A stretch of 64,000 nt of DNA from Urechis unicinctus (lineage: Eukaryota; Annelida; Polychaeta; Xenopneusta; Urechidae), in contig CM067343.1 in assembly GCA_034190875.2 (NCBI GenBank), positions 65,392,009 through 65,456,008 of the forward strand. Direction: 5' to 3'. The position numbers were made by a program, and so were the translations under genes. A model generated the notes under the pieces. The model worked only from the letters and a program-made list of their open reading frames with translations, ran no database searches and was not told where the DNA came from. The number at the start of each line of letters is the position of its first letter. Position 1 is the first letter of the stretch. Shown here in pieces: positions 18,190 through 30,075 of the stretch.

Positions 18190-19880
18190 AACTGCAAATT
18201 TTTTGCCCAGTCGTATCCGCTATGGACAATTAGCTATATTGGTAGTATTTGGTAATGATCAGTGCATTTGACAATCCACTTATGGTCAGTGGAACATTTT
18301 ACAACCCTTTCTGAGAACTAGATTCTTATCTGTAAGAGATCACAGGGTCTAAGACTCGTACTAAGCTTCCGTTGTTTTTTGAAGCAGCGCATTAGTGCTG
18401 CTCGTATGAACACTTTGGAGAGATTTTCTCTTGTGATTAACTTAACGTCCATACCAAAGATGCCGGCCTATTCGAGGCGAATCCATAACTCATTGGATGC
18501 GTAGTTTAAACTGCACACCGCGTGCATAGGGTTTACTCGCTGCGCACACCACGTCTTCGCGGCACATCGACGGCATGGCTAAAGAACATGCGAGGTTTAT
18601 CTTTATGAAATGGCCATGACTTACACATAACATATGGTCTTGTGATCTGGCCGCACGATACACACAGTCTTTTTCTCTCCCACGTGGTTGACCTTGGCGT
18701 TTTATTGTTCTTTGCAGGTCTCTTTCGCTTCATAATGTATGCAGTGAAACACTCAATATCTTAATATATTCTTCATACATATAATATTGGGGATGGAGGG
18801 CCCCAGGAACGTGGTCGAAGGGTTCACATGGCTAACTGGGTTTGGTGTTCAACATCAGGGCATTTGACAAGACACTTATGGTCAATGAAACCTTTTACAA
18901 CCCTCTCTGGTGGCTCGATTTCTTATCTGCAAGGATTCACAGGGTCTGAGCTTCCATTGTTTTTGGTAGCAACTCATTAGTTTTACTCATATGAACACTT
19001 CGGAAAGATTTTATCATGTGATTAACTTAATGTCCATACCAAAGATACCGGCCTTTTCCAGGCAATTCCATAACTAACTCATTGGATGCGTTTAATCGCC
19101 ACTTGTCAAAACTCGAGGTAGCCTCCGGTAGGGTTAGCCTGATCGTGTGTGTCAACACGCTCGTTCACTGCACACCGCGTACAAGCTTCCTCATCGTAAC
19201 GTTTGGTGTAATTCAGTTTATGCAAGCGGGGAGTTTCGCTTGGGGTAATTCAGTTTATGCAAGCGGGGAGTTTCGTTTGGAGTAATTCAGTTTATGCAAG
19301 CGGGGAGTTTCGTTTGGGATAATTCAGTTTATGCAAGCGGGGAGTTTAGTTTGGAGTAATTCAGTTTATGCAAGCGGGGAGTTTCGTTTGGTGTAATTCA
19401 GTTTATGCAAGCGGGGAGTTTCGTTTGGAGTAATTCAGTTTATGCAAGCGGGGAGTTTCGTTTGGGGTAATTCAGTTTATGCACGCGGGGAGTTTCGTTT
19501 GGGGTAATTCAGTTTATGCACGCGGGGAGTTTCGTTTGGTGTAATTCAGTTTATGCAAGCGGGGAGTTTAGTTTGGAGTAATTAAGTTTATGCACACGGG
19601 GAGTTTCGTTTGGGGTAATTCAGTTTATGCACACGGGGAGTTTCGTTTGGTGTTACTCGCTGCGCCTAGAGTCGTCGTACCTCGTTAGCTAGTTTAAATC
19701 TTCACGGCGTGTCGACGGCACGACTAAACAGCATGCGAGATATTCTTTATCAATTAGAAATGGCCATGACTTACACAACATATGTTCTTGTGATCTGACC
19801 GCGCGATACGTACAGGCTTTTTCTCTCCCACGCGGTTGACATTGAGACGTGCTTACTCTCCCGCTCCATCGACCTTGGCG
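18190..19880. repeat. Imperfect tandem duplication of a roughly 0.5-kb non-coding unit
   Basis: 18230-18510 matches 18850-19095 (ACACTTATGGTCAATG-type core, ACCAAAGATACCGGCCT, AACTCATTGGATGCGT). 18540-18715 matches 19668-19835 (AATGGCCATGACTTACACA, CTTTTTCTCTCCCACG). The second copy is split by the 37-bp minisatellite B. A third partial copy lies at 22595-22770, just 5' of the glycosyltransferase gene. Confidence 0.7.
19198..19652. repeat. 37-bp minisatellite B, about 12 units
   Basis: Unit: GCGGGGAGTTTCGTTTGGGG then TAATTCAGTTTATGCAA. It is much more homogeneous than minisatellite A, with which 28 of 37 positions agree on my hand alignment. Confidence 0.9.
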
Positions 19881-19884
19881 CATG

Positions 19885-20524
19885 TTTGCCTAATATGTTC
19901 GCCGTTTTCTGCCCAACTATCCCTTGATAGTCCTTGTAATTATGCTGGACGCGACGAGAAGACAGATGAAAAGGTCAAGGTCGTGGTTAAACACATTGCT
20001 GATATAGCACTTACACAGCGTTATTATTATACTCTGATTGGCTATTTTAATTACAAGTGGTTCCTGTGTTCCGAGTAGGTTATTTAGTTGCGCGCAAGTG
20101 AATCTTGCGCTGCGATGAGTTGATTTGCGTGGAAGTGGTCATTTAGTTGCAAACGTCGGTTGAACGATATGTCCTTAAACCTCCCGCATTCATATTTCAT
20201 TCTTATTTAATGCCTCGTTTTTTTTACGATGAAGACGACAAGATTTGTTTGGTAATGTGATGGACGCATTTGTAACGTTGATGAACCTTGTTGCATTGGA
20301 TGTTTACCATAGGCAAGTTGGTCAGGCTAAACACACTCAACGCTACTAAAAGAAAATCACGACAGCGAGGTAAAGCCCTAACTCACCTATGTCGTCTGAG
20401 TCACTCGACATGACTAGGTTGATGTTTATGCGTTGTTTTCCGCCCGTCCCATTCCATCAGACTCGGCAGTACCGCGGCGGGTGTTATGGGCAGACGGAAC
20501 AGTTATAACTACTGGTAATCCCTG
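19885..20524. other. Non-coding, nothing recognised
   Basis: Unique sequence; no supported frame. Confidence 0.35.
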
Positions 20525-20750
20525 GAACTAGACTGGCGTTATTATAGTATATACTGGTTAGTACTGGCTTTATTATAGTATATACTGGTTAGTACTGGCG
20601 TTATTATAGTATATACTGGTTAGTACTGGCGTTATTATAGTATATACTGGTTAGTATTGGCGTTATTATAGTATATACTGTTTTGTATTGGCGTTATTAT
20701 AGTATATACTGGTCATTACTGGCGATTATTATAGAATATACTGGTTACTG
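20525..20750. repeat. 31-bp minisatellite, about 7 units
   Basis: Unit: GTTATTATAGTATATACTGG then TTAGTACTGGC. Confidence 0.9.
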
Positions 20751-20972
20751 GATGCTATGGTGGACCGGTACTCTACCAATATATTCCTACCACCAAGCTC
20801 TCTTGCATTAGTGTTACGCAGAAGACAAGCAGAGTAAACGTGAAGAGATAAAATTGACCCGATTGAGCACCCTCCATTTGGGGTGAATGGAAAAAAGAGG
20901 GAAATCCGTTAACTTAAACAAGAAGGTGGAAAAGATAAACAAGCGTAAGTTTATCATTGAACATGTCACCAT

Positions 20973-21180
20973 GGGTTGCTGTGGGTGTGGTATCTCACAC
21001 ACAGAGCCCGGATGGGTTGCTGCGGGCGTGGTATCTCACACACAGAGCCCGGATGGGTTGCTATGGGCATGGTATCTCACACACAGAGCCTGGATGTGTT
21101 GCTGTGGGTGTGGTATCTCATACACAGAGCCCGGATGGGTTGCTGTGGATGTGGTTTCTCATACACAGAGCCCGGATGGT
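20973..21180. repeat. 41-bp minisatellite 3' of the glycosyltransferase gene, about 5 units
   Basis: Unit: GGGTTGCTGTGGGTGTGGTA then TCTCACACACAGAGCCCGGAT. Two units of the same repeat remain in the truncated duplicate at 14955-15034. Confidence 0.9.
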
Positions 21181-21308
21181 TGCTATAGACGCTAGAATCA
21201 CTTCACATTTAACCTACCTTGTCTTGCATCGATCCCAACCACAAGGTAATACCTAACTACAACAACAACAACAACAACGAACAGGTTGATCAGATATTAT
21301 TCCACCGG

Positions 21309-22532
21309 CTAATTGCCTTTACACCTCATATTTCTGGTTGTATATCGACCGATTCTTGCACAATCTTTGGATATGACTGATCTTCGGAATACTCTAAGAG
21401 TAGCCGCTATATCTCGCTGGACTGCCCACAATAAACACTTGGTGTGCCCTGGGCGATAGTCGAATCGTGGAACTAAATTCCGATTGTAGCACAAAGTCGA
21501 GTTTGCACTGGCCCAGCCGGCTAGGTTCCCTTCACTGCCGGTCTGGTGTACGGCTAGTATACCCTCCGTAGCGTCCACAGCCGTTAATTTCCAGTCCAAC
21601 GCCTTCACTACGAGCCAGTTGTCATAACCAGGTCGACCTATAACAAAGTTCGGTACCAATTTCCATGGTATTCCTTCTGCAGTTGTTATGAAGTAATCCT
21701 GCGCATTGGTGTTAAAAAGTTGTCCCTTGCTATGAGCAAGTTGTTTAACTTTAGCAGGTTGTATTAAGTCGTGGCTTATATCAGAGGTATTGACGTTTGT
21801 CCTCCTGCCCACGATGAGAACACCCCCACTGGCTGGTCGACGTTTTAATTGCTCCGTTGTGGTTTTGGCCGTGATAGATTGGGGTTTAGCCGTCCACCGG
21901 TAGTGGGCGTTAGTGACATTCATAACCTGCAGAGCACGCAGAGTCTCAATCAGGCTGCCGTCAAACAATATATCAGCATTAGCGAATGAATAATATGGCG
22001 TATTAAAGTTGGAAATGGCATCTTCGAAGAGCCCTTTGAAACTAGGGATGTGATTGAAGGCACTCGGCACGGGGCGTGTGGACCACCCCAGTGACAGGGC
22101 CAGTTCACTCAGGTCCCTACCAGTAGCGTCGTCCGTATAGAGAACAGGGAGCACTTCCGGTCTGAGGGCAGCCCAGTTGTGGATGGTATGGTTGTGTATT
22201 TCTCTTCTCTCAATGGTGTCCTTCATGCTGGTAAAGAGAGTGATGAGAGGTTGGCGTGTTGGAGCAGACGTGACGCTACTGGTGACGTCATCGTTATCCA
22301 CGGCGTCACAGTAACAGTCATGTCTGCTATCCGAGTCGAACGTTATGTCTTTCTCGCTAACGCCCTGTAAACTACTCACGTGACGGGCAAATCTCGCTAA
22401 TTCTTGCTGATATCCAGAGTCGTCCAACTGTGATGGTTTGAGGATACGAAGAGTGTGGAGGGACACAGTGATGAAGATGACTGCCACGAGTAACCACAAG
22501 GTCTTCCAAACGACTGATGCTCGTACTGCCAT
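21309..22532 (-). CDS. Type II membrane glycosyltransferase-like protein (GT-A-type)
   Basis: An intact intronless frame of 407 codons from the ATG at 22532 (an upstream in-frame TTG is not used). The layout is a short cytoplasmic tail, a transmembrane anchor at about residues 11-28 (LWLLVAVIFITVSLHTL), a stem, then a luminal domain from about residue 90. The domain has the family pattern NHTIHNWAALRPEVLPVLY, then PSFKGLFEDAISNFNTPYYS, FANADILFDG (acidic sugar-nucleotide/metal site), VLIVGRRTNVNT, DYFITTAEGIPW, FVIGRPGYDNWLVVKA, VDATEGILAVHQTG. This pattern is shared with predicted nucleotide-diphospho-sugar transferases from bacteria to invertebrates. Location in the Golgi and transfer of a sugar are inferred; donor and acceptor are unknown. 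It has no stops or frameshifts and is flanked by minisatellite 3' DNA that was duplicated with it. Confidence 0.8.
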   Translation of the reverse strand: MAVRASVVWKTLWLLVAVIFITVSLHTLRILKPSQLDDSGYQQELARFARHVSSLQGVSEKDITFDSDSRHDCYCDAVDNDDVTSSVTSAPTRQPLITLFTSMKDTIERREIHNHTIHNWAALRPEVLPVLYTDDATGRDLSELALSLGWSTRPVPSAFNHIPSFKGLFEDAISNFNTPYYSFANADILFDGSLIETLRALQVMNVTNAHYRWTAKPQSITAKTTTEQLKRRPASGGVLIVGRRTNVNTSDISHDLIQPAKVKQLAHSKGQLFNTNAQDYFITTAEGIPWKLVPNFVIGRPGYDNWLVVKALDWKLTAVDATEGILAVHQTGSEGNLAGWASANSTLCYNRNLVPRFDYRPGHTKCLLWAVQRDIAATLRVFRRSVISKDCARIGRYTTRNMRCKGN

Positions 22533-22594
22533 GTCCACAACACACGTCCTCCTCACATGCAGCACCTGTCTGTTGATCAAACACTCACGCTAAA

Positions 22595-23779
22595 CAAGTA
22601 TAAACACTTCGGAAAGATTGTCTCTTGTGATTAACTTTTTGAAGCGAAACCATAACTCCCGCATTGGATTTAATTGCCACTTGTCATAACTCAAAGAAAC
22701 CTCGGCTAGGGTTAACCTGATGGTGTTAGTCCTCACGCTCGTCCACTGCACACCGCGTACAATCTACCTCACCATAAACCCTGCTCAATGACAGACTTTG
22801 CTCGGAGCAGAGTACGGTATAGCGATACAGGGGCATACGGTGGGGCGTAGTGATACGCCATCCTCAGGTACGGCTTATCAACCCTTCTACGCTAGCCTTA
22901 TCAGGGCGTGTGTCGTGAGCATAAGGACACATGACGTAAAGCTCCTCTCCACTTAATGATATGTACATTCAGTCAAGTAAGAACAGAGATTTGTACTCAC
23001 ATTATTATGGATACTATACGATTCACCCAAAAAACAATTATCCAGACACTTTACGATAAAGACTTTTGATAGTGAGTACTTCGAAGACGTATTAGTTTTG
23101 GAAGATGGACTACCACAATGAACCAGGAAGTTATGTGATGGCGAAAGAAGCAACAAAGTACGCCACGATTGTCGTTATTACTTGGAAACAGTTGTCAAAC
23201 GACCCCTACCCTTATTGACCTCGTACCTTTAACAATCAATACCTTTGACCACCTTGCCCTGCTACCTCTTAATGAGTCACAGTCACTGCCGCAGTGAAAC
23301 ATCCTACCCACGCTATGCAGCCAGAGGAGGCCAGAAACAACTATCTCTTCTGTGAGCCGACAAAACATTGATTATGAAAAATCTTAGTTACAGGAAGTTT
23401 TCAGACTCTCAGTGCCAATGTTATCATATTGGCAAATACAAAGATATCATGAGATTCTATTTCTTTCCCGAAGCTCATATGAAGCTCTCTTGTAGCATCA
23501 GTAAACATCATTTATCATTTATCTTACTTCTAAGAAAATGGAAAACCCACAAAATCTAATTTAATGCGTTCTCAGTTCATCTTTTTTGTCACGTGCCTCG
23601 TAGAGCAATTTTGCTCAGAAGATATAAGTCAAAATAAGTAGCCACTGATTACTTGTATTGCCTTTTATTGATGAGGATATAATCATGGGGGTAGACTGGT
23701 GTTGGGTGCAATAGGGAGTCACCGTGAAAAAAACCACGTATGGGTAGCTCGTTATTGGAGAATACACAGAAGACTGTCT
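22595..23779. other. Non-coding, 5' flank of the glycosyltransferase gene
   Basis: 22595-22770 is a third copy of the 18-19 kb repeat unit. The remainder is unique AT-rich DNA with no supported gene; the transcription start of the glycosyltransferase probably lies here. Confidence 0.4.
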
Positions 23780-24119
23780 ACAGCAGTACAAGACAGGAGC
23801 TTGGTTACACTAGAACGAATCCAAGGAATAGGCTACATTAGAACGAGTCAGGGGAGTGGCTACACCAAAACGAGTCAAAGGGAGTGGCTACATTAAAACG
23901 AGTCATGCGATCTCCTGCGCATCGGCTTCTGCGCAGGATGGGATTCGCGTTTGTTATGTTAGCATTGCGTCAAACATGTCTGTTATGGAGAGTGCGAGTC
24001 ATGGGGAGTGGCTACACCAAAACGAGTCAAGGGGAGTGGCTACATTAAAACGAGTCAAGGGGAGTGGCTACATCAAAACGAGTCAAGGGGATAGGCTACA
24101 GTAGAATGAGTCATGGGAT
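23780..24119. repeat. 28-bp minisatellite in two blocks
   Basis: Unit: GGGGAGTGGCTACACCAAAA then CGAGTCAA, with CATTAAAA variants. Blocks at about 23815-23905 and 23998-24118 flank a 95-bp spacer of unrelated sequence. Confidence 0.85.
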
Positions 24120-24121
24120 AG

Positions 24122-24219
24122 GCATCAAAGTCAAAAGCTAAGTGGGGTTAGACTTTACTGTCTGGAAGTGGGGTGTGACTTTACTGTCTGGGAACTCCCC
24201 GCGCCTGGCTACGCCCCTG
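24122..24219. mobile_element. 3' fragment of the CAGGGGCGTAGCC MITE family
   Basis: It shares TCAAAGTCAAAAGCTAAG and the GACTTTACTGTCTGGAA block (here duplicated) with the element at 9736-9920, and ends in the same terminal repeat (CTGGCTACGCCCCTG). The 5' terminus is missing; it abuts the 28-bp minisatellite. Confidence 0.75.
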
Positions 24220-24400
24220 GCCATGCCTGTCTGTTAGCCTGTATGATGTACATTATGTGTTTATATGACTAACATGATGTTAGTACATCTGAGTTAGGAT
24301 AGCGACGCAACTAATTTGTATCTTTTGTAGTCCCGGGCGGCCATATTGACTACACAAAAGAAACATTTCGATATTGGGTAGTATAGCAGTAAAGTTTACG

Positions 24401-24640
24401 TACACTCTTAACCCAATCTAGTCGATAATCAGCTATCGAAGCATGGTCATACACATTCTAGCAAGGCTGGTCAAACATTTGACCACCCTGAGAGCGTTAT
24501 CTTCTCTTTGTTGGGAGACCGCGACGCGCGGATCCGTTTTAATCATATTGAAGCTTGATCTTTGCGGCGGTTCAACCCTAGAGATCTTCAGTTGCGCAAT
24601 ATTTATTAGGTGAATATTTAGTTTTCTGTATTTAACCATT
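24401..24640 (-). mobile_element. One-ended relic of the TAGTCA inverted-repeat element
   Basis: It matches the right half of the element at 57595-58684 in reverse orientation: CACTCTTAACCCAATCTAGT terminus, GCGTTATCTTCTCTTTGTTG and GATCTTCAGTTG blocks. The translated similarity (AVSQQREDNALRVVK in both) is only the shadow of DNA identity. The left half is absent. Confidence 0.65.
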
Positions 24641-24739
24641 GATACTTCAGCCAACTATGTGTTTTGAGCGCAGAGCTATACATCTGTTGGAACATGTGAG
24701 CCCATTGGGCATTCAATTATTGAATATGACCAGGTTTCA

Positions 24740-25270
24740 TAGACGGAGGGAACCAGAGATTAGGCTGAGTTGATTCCTCATAGACAAGGGCATGGGAGTG
24801 TTTACCAGAGTTAGGCTGACACAGTCAATCGTCAAACCTCATAGGTTCGCCCTTTAATCGGGATCAAATTCACCAGAGTGAGTGCGGGACTCAGAGTAAT
24901 TACTCTTATCATAGATCACGGCGGGAACCAGAGTGAGGCTGATTTTCCTCATTTTGATAGACGGACTAACGAGATTATAAAACATGGAACCAGAGTGAGG
25001 CTGAGTTAGTTTCTAGATTACCTCATAGATAGAGAGTTGGCTGATTTTCCTAATAGGCGGGAACCAGAGTGAGGCTGATTTTCCTCATAGACGGCGGGAA
25101 CCAGAGTGAGGCTGATTTTCCTCATACGGCGGGAACCAGAGTGAGGCTGATTTTCCTCATAGGCGGCGGGAACCAGAGTGAGGCTGATTTTCCTCATAGG
25201 CGGCGGGAACCAGAGTTAGGCTGATTTTCCTCATAGACGGCGGGAACCAGAGTGAGGCTGATTTTCCTCG
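24740..25270. repeat. 37-bp minisatellite C, degenerate 5' end
   Basis: Unit in the clean part (25050-25270): GAACCAGAGTGAGGCTGATT then TTCCTCATAGACGGCGG. The first 300 bases are decayed or spaced copies. It has the same unit length as minisatellites A and B but no convincing sequence relation. Confidence 0.85.
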
Positions 25271-27349
25271 TTCATCGAACGCTGGGTCCGGGGCTCATTT
25301 CATAGTCGCTGCCACTTTTGAGGTGTGACGTCGCAAACTCAAACTTCAGCAAGCGGTCGCGTTGTTCATTAGCAGTGCTTTGTCGATCGGTAACTCGTAA
25401 GCCCCTGGGACGGGACAGATTTCGACACAGATGGGCGACGACCTGAAACCTAAGTGTGGTCTTCTTGTGCACAATGTGAACTTTGCCTGTGCAAATCGAT
25501 AAACACACGACATTGAATGCGTGTTCCCACCCAGATTTTATCGTTGATAACAGTTTGCCTCACATCACCTGTCTCATATACTTAGCCTAAGGGCTGTTAT
25601 TGTGACCAGAAACGAAACGTTCAGAAGATATTGATGAACCTTTGACGAGGGAGTGTGTATCTTAGATTTAAAATGGTTGCGCCAAGTTTTCTTATTTTAT
25701 ATAAGCTGTTCAGAGCCAATCATACCAACTCAACTTGTATTAATCACTGACAGTGTGTAATCTGGTCTGTAAATAGAGTTTTGGGAACCCACAAACCAAT
25801 CCACTACATACTATGAATATTATCATACATCACAACCTGTAATTATCATGAAAATCAATATAGCCATCGAGAATATTATGGACACTGAGAGTAAATGATG
25901 GCATGAAGGCAGAACAATAATGATATGACAAATACAAGTTATGCTTTTCAAATATTGTGTGGACACTGGCGCCATGAACGCCCGCAAGAGGTCAGTAACT
26001 CCTTATGCGGGCGGCAAGAACTCGGCTTGTTACAGACTATTTTTATGCATAATGTTGTGGTTTGTCACTGGAATATATCTGTCTTATTTATTCGAGCAAA
26101 AAAAAGTAGATTGGCTCGAAATTAACGAAAACAAAACGGAAAATTAAAGTGGTAGTGACGACGAAAGCTCCTGGTGCTCTTGTACACGTTGGAAAACATT
26201 GCCACTATTCAAGAGAAAATGTGTCGCTTATAAATGCCAGAAGCAACGCTATTCACCCGGATAGTACTGAGATGATTTTGGACCCATAAACCCGACATAA
26301 AAACACTCAATGATTCTTACTGCACAACTGGTAAAAACTTTTTTTAAACCATTACCCAGTACCGACAATTAACTGTGTTACGTACATATGAAACATATCA
26401 TTCATTGCTTGACAAATACAGATGGTCTCCAATTATTTTGCAGACATTTTAAAAGCATGGCCACAAATAACAACATTGGCATCATATAACAAATATGGAA
26501 GATGTAAAGTGATTGCCAGATAGCAGGGATATAAGAACAGTAGTCACATGACTAAAATTCATCAACGATAGCATGCATGTACTCACAAGCACTCCAACCC
26601 AAGCCACGTCACAGTACAGTTTGACCTAACTCATAACGGCATGTTTGGTAACCGGTATTGCAAATTAGCACTTCACCTTGTCAAGTATGTCCCACTCTAA
26701 TCTACAGCGTTGGTCAACAGAATCACCTCTCTTTACATAATCTAATCCGCGATAAATACAGGAACATGCCAAACTGTTCAGAAACGTCCAAGTTGCCCTA
26801 AACCACTCGGATTGCCTACTAATACCTTACATTCATTTCCCTAAAAAATACCAAGGCTCCGCTCACACATACTTATATACACACCGCCAAGAGAGACCAG
26901 ACACACCTCGCCCACGAGAAACCAAATCGGCCAAATTCCCCCGAGGGAGACCAGAGACCAGAGACACAAGGACACAACAAGTCATCATTCACGAGCGTGC
27001 CAGTAATATCAGAGAAAATAATGAAATTCATCTCAATTTACATCGCAGTCTTATTCCGAAAACAACCCGGTATCTCAGAAAGAACCCCCGAAGGGTCCAG
27101 GATTCACACCCATATATACAACCACTCAAGACTGCCCATCCTCTGCCAACATCGTATTTGCTTGTGGCGAGTTCGCATTCGGTCATTCATGAAACATTCG
27201 AAATGGCAAAAACACCCTGGTAGATTTATTACACACAGTGATTTGTTGTATTACCACGCTGTTCCTCTTTAAAGTGCATGATAAGAGTTCTCGACTTGAT
27301 TGGCGGGTCAACCGAGTCCGCGTTTGCGCAACTCGAGCTCTATCATCTG
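25271..27349. other. Non-coding, nothing recognised
   Basis: AT-rich unique DNA. Open frames of up to about 90 codons lack domain features. Confidence 0.4.
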
Positions 27350-27460
27350 ACTCACGGGACTCACGGGACTCACGGGACTCACGCGACTCACGCGACTCAC
27401 GCGACTCACGCGACTCACGCGACTCACGCGACTCATGCGACTCACGCGACTCACGCGACT
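27350..27460. repeat. 9-bp tandem repeat, about 12 units
   Basis: Unit: GACTCACGC, with GACTCACGG in the first units. Confidence 0.9.
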
Positions 27461-28037
27461 GATCCTGTTAGAAACAAGTAGCTTATCAGCTCGGGTTATC
27501 TAGTTGTAAATATTGTCAACGACATTGCTATCAGTTGAGGATAAATTAAATCAAGTAGATTTAAAACTCGAATCACTCGAAAGACACCCCCGACGTCAGG
27601 CGACGATACCATGGAGTCAACCAAAGCACATGGGACTGTTGATCCAACGTCCCGAGGCTCGGCGGCTGTAAAAGAGGCGACTACAGCTCCAAAGTAAACA
27701 GAGCTTTCACTATGACAAGACGCTATGACAAAAACGCTTCGGCTAACAGGTGGCGACATCACATATTTCCTCGGGCGGAAGCCTCGAGTGAGCTCTCTTA
27801 GCGAAGCTATACACTCTTTGGGGGCTCTTTGGGCGTTCTCCGGAGCATGCTGCTCGTATCCATGCAATCAATCTCTGCCCCAGGCAACGAAGCACAATGA
27901 ATTTGACCCATACTTGACCTCCCGGTCGCGCGCTTTCCGAAAGGGCGCTGTGTCGGTTTCGATGTAAATATGGGCAGCATTCGCACCTTGAGACGCAATG
28001 TCCCAGCAATACATTCCGAGAAAAGAAGTTAAGAAGA
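27461..28037. other. Non-coding, nothing recognised
   Basis: Moderately GC-rich unique sequence; overlapping open frames on both strands look like shadows of composition. Confidence 0.35.
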
Positions 28038-28190
28038 GTGAGTGTGTGAGTGAGTGAGTGAGTGAGTGAGTGAGTGAGTGAGTGAGTGAGTGAGTGAGTG
28101 AGTGAGTGAGTGAGTGAGTGAGTGAGTGAGTGAGTGAGTGAGTGAGTGAGTGAGTGAGTGAGTGAGTGAGTGAGTGAGTGAGTGAGTGTG
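28038..28190. repeat. (GAGT)n microsatellite, about 38 units
   Basis: An almost perfect GAGT tetranucleotide array, ending in a GTGGGTGGGG run. Confidence 0.95.
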
Positions 28191-29873
28191 GGTGGGGGGT
28201 GGGTTGATAGTAACCATCCTCTAATTATTCGCATTATTCGTTCAGCGAATCTTTCATTCGTTAGCATTATACGTCCTCAATATCAAAACCAATCGGAACC
28301 GTTGGGGTGTTCACCCTTTACGTGGATCAAATGAAGTGTTTTCTCGAGTAACGATAGTGTTCACTGGAAGATTACGAGCACCCTGTTGCATTCAGCAGCC
28401 TTACATATCGAGTGAATGAACCCAAATCTAAATTGTAGCCATCTTCCACGAAAGGTACAGATAAATTGCCGATTCAGGTAGAAACACAGATTTAATCATT
28501 TCGTCGAAACTTAAATGTCAGCGCTGCATTGTGCCTCCGGCCGATTCTGTTGTGGCATCTAGCTTTATATTTCTCTCTATCATGTTAAAAGTTATGTATT
28601 CACTCGACTGGTATGCAGCGACGGAAAGCACTTGCAGCCTCGGTACAGCCTAACCCCTCCCTCGCCAGACATATACACGTTATGATTTTTCGTCTTGACC
28701 GTTTCCGTTGAGAATATCATAATGTCAACACGACAGCAAGTGGGAATTTCTTGGGAATTTCTGACAGGGTCCGTTGCCGTCCTCTCGGACACCGAGGATA
28801 ATGTCTTCGTTAATGATGGCTACCCCGTTAGCGACAAACCCTTGTCTTATGGCGATGGGGGAGGGGTGTGATGGTTCCCTGGCCAATGATAATATATAGT
28901 TATGAATCAATTTAGCATCTCTCCAGATACTTCAACGATTCCGCGCCCTGTTATAATGACATGGCATAGTATTCAGAGAATGTAAGATAAACTGAGCAAT
29001 ATACAGGGTTATCTGCATCTCACTGTACAATGTACGAACTCATTTCAGTGGAATCCAATAAGCGATGTACGGCGCCATGTCACGTGACTCGTCTGTCGTA
29101 TCACAAACCTTGTTACTGTTGGATAAGCTGTTGATTGCTTTGATATACCGACATAAAGGCGCCTTGGAGCTGGGAGATAAGTTACAAATGATATAAAATC
29201 CAGAAGGGAATATATCAATCTGCCATCTTCACCATGTCGCAGACAATGAGCGGGTGATCAGCGACGTTAAATTGTAGATTTGTCGAGGTCTAAATAATCA
29301 CCCATCCGATGAAAAGACACAATCGAATCGATATCCATACTATACAGGATAACATTATTTACAAACTAGATTGGTGCGAGGGACAACGGCATGCATGTCT
29401 TACACCGGAGAGTTCGACGACCACCAATACGGTATCATCCAGATAGGACAGAACCTTAATGTGCTGTTCAGCAACAGGCATTGTGTTTGCACTTGCTTAT
29501 ATAAATTGTGGTTAAGGCACCGTACACGTTCACGGTAGATAGGAGCAATCACTTTATGGTCAACGATGATGAAGCAAGTTGTAGAACTTTATAATATCAG
29601 TTTTTGTTGTCATAATGGTTAGTAAGCTCTTGTCGTTATTGAATTTCAGCAAGTAAATAAATAGCCATGTTTTGACTGACGGACACTGTAACCTTTAAAG
29701 GTTATTCAAGGTCAACCATACTACATCAAGATAATCAGCATTGTAACTATCACTGGAAGACATATGATAGTTGGAAGACATAAAAAGTTAAGGAGATATG
29801 AAAGGCTCTGTCATGCTTGCCTATACGGGTACCGCGAACTATGTAATGAGTGTGATTGTACTTAGCTCGAGCG
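28191..29873. other. Non-coding, nothing recognised
   Basis: Unique AT-rich DNA; no supported frame, RNA gene or repeat. Confidence 0.4.
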
Positions 29874-30075
29874 CCATACATGCCTGTCTCATGCGCCATG
29901 CATGCTTGTCTCATGCGCCATACATGCCTGTCTCATGCGCCATGCATGCTTGTCTCATGCGCCATACATGCCTGTCTCATGCGCCATGCATGCTTGTCTC
30001 ATGCGCCATACATGCCTGGCTCGTGCGCCATACATGCTTGCCTCGTGCGCCATACATGCCTGCCTCGTGCGCCAT
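29874..30075. repeat. 22-bp minisatellite with 44-bp higher-order period
   Basis: Units alternate between GCCATACATGCCTGTCTCAT-type and GCCATGCATGCTTGTCTCAT-type, giving a 44-bp dimer repeated three times, then more diverged GTGCGCC units. Confidence 0.9.

Noticed and set aside
27743-28267. Minus-strand frame with a THSL repeat
   Set aside because: Translation of the (GAGT)n microsatellite plus flank; no domain content.
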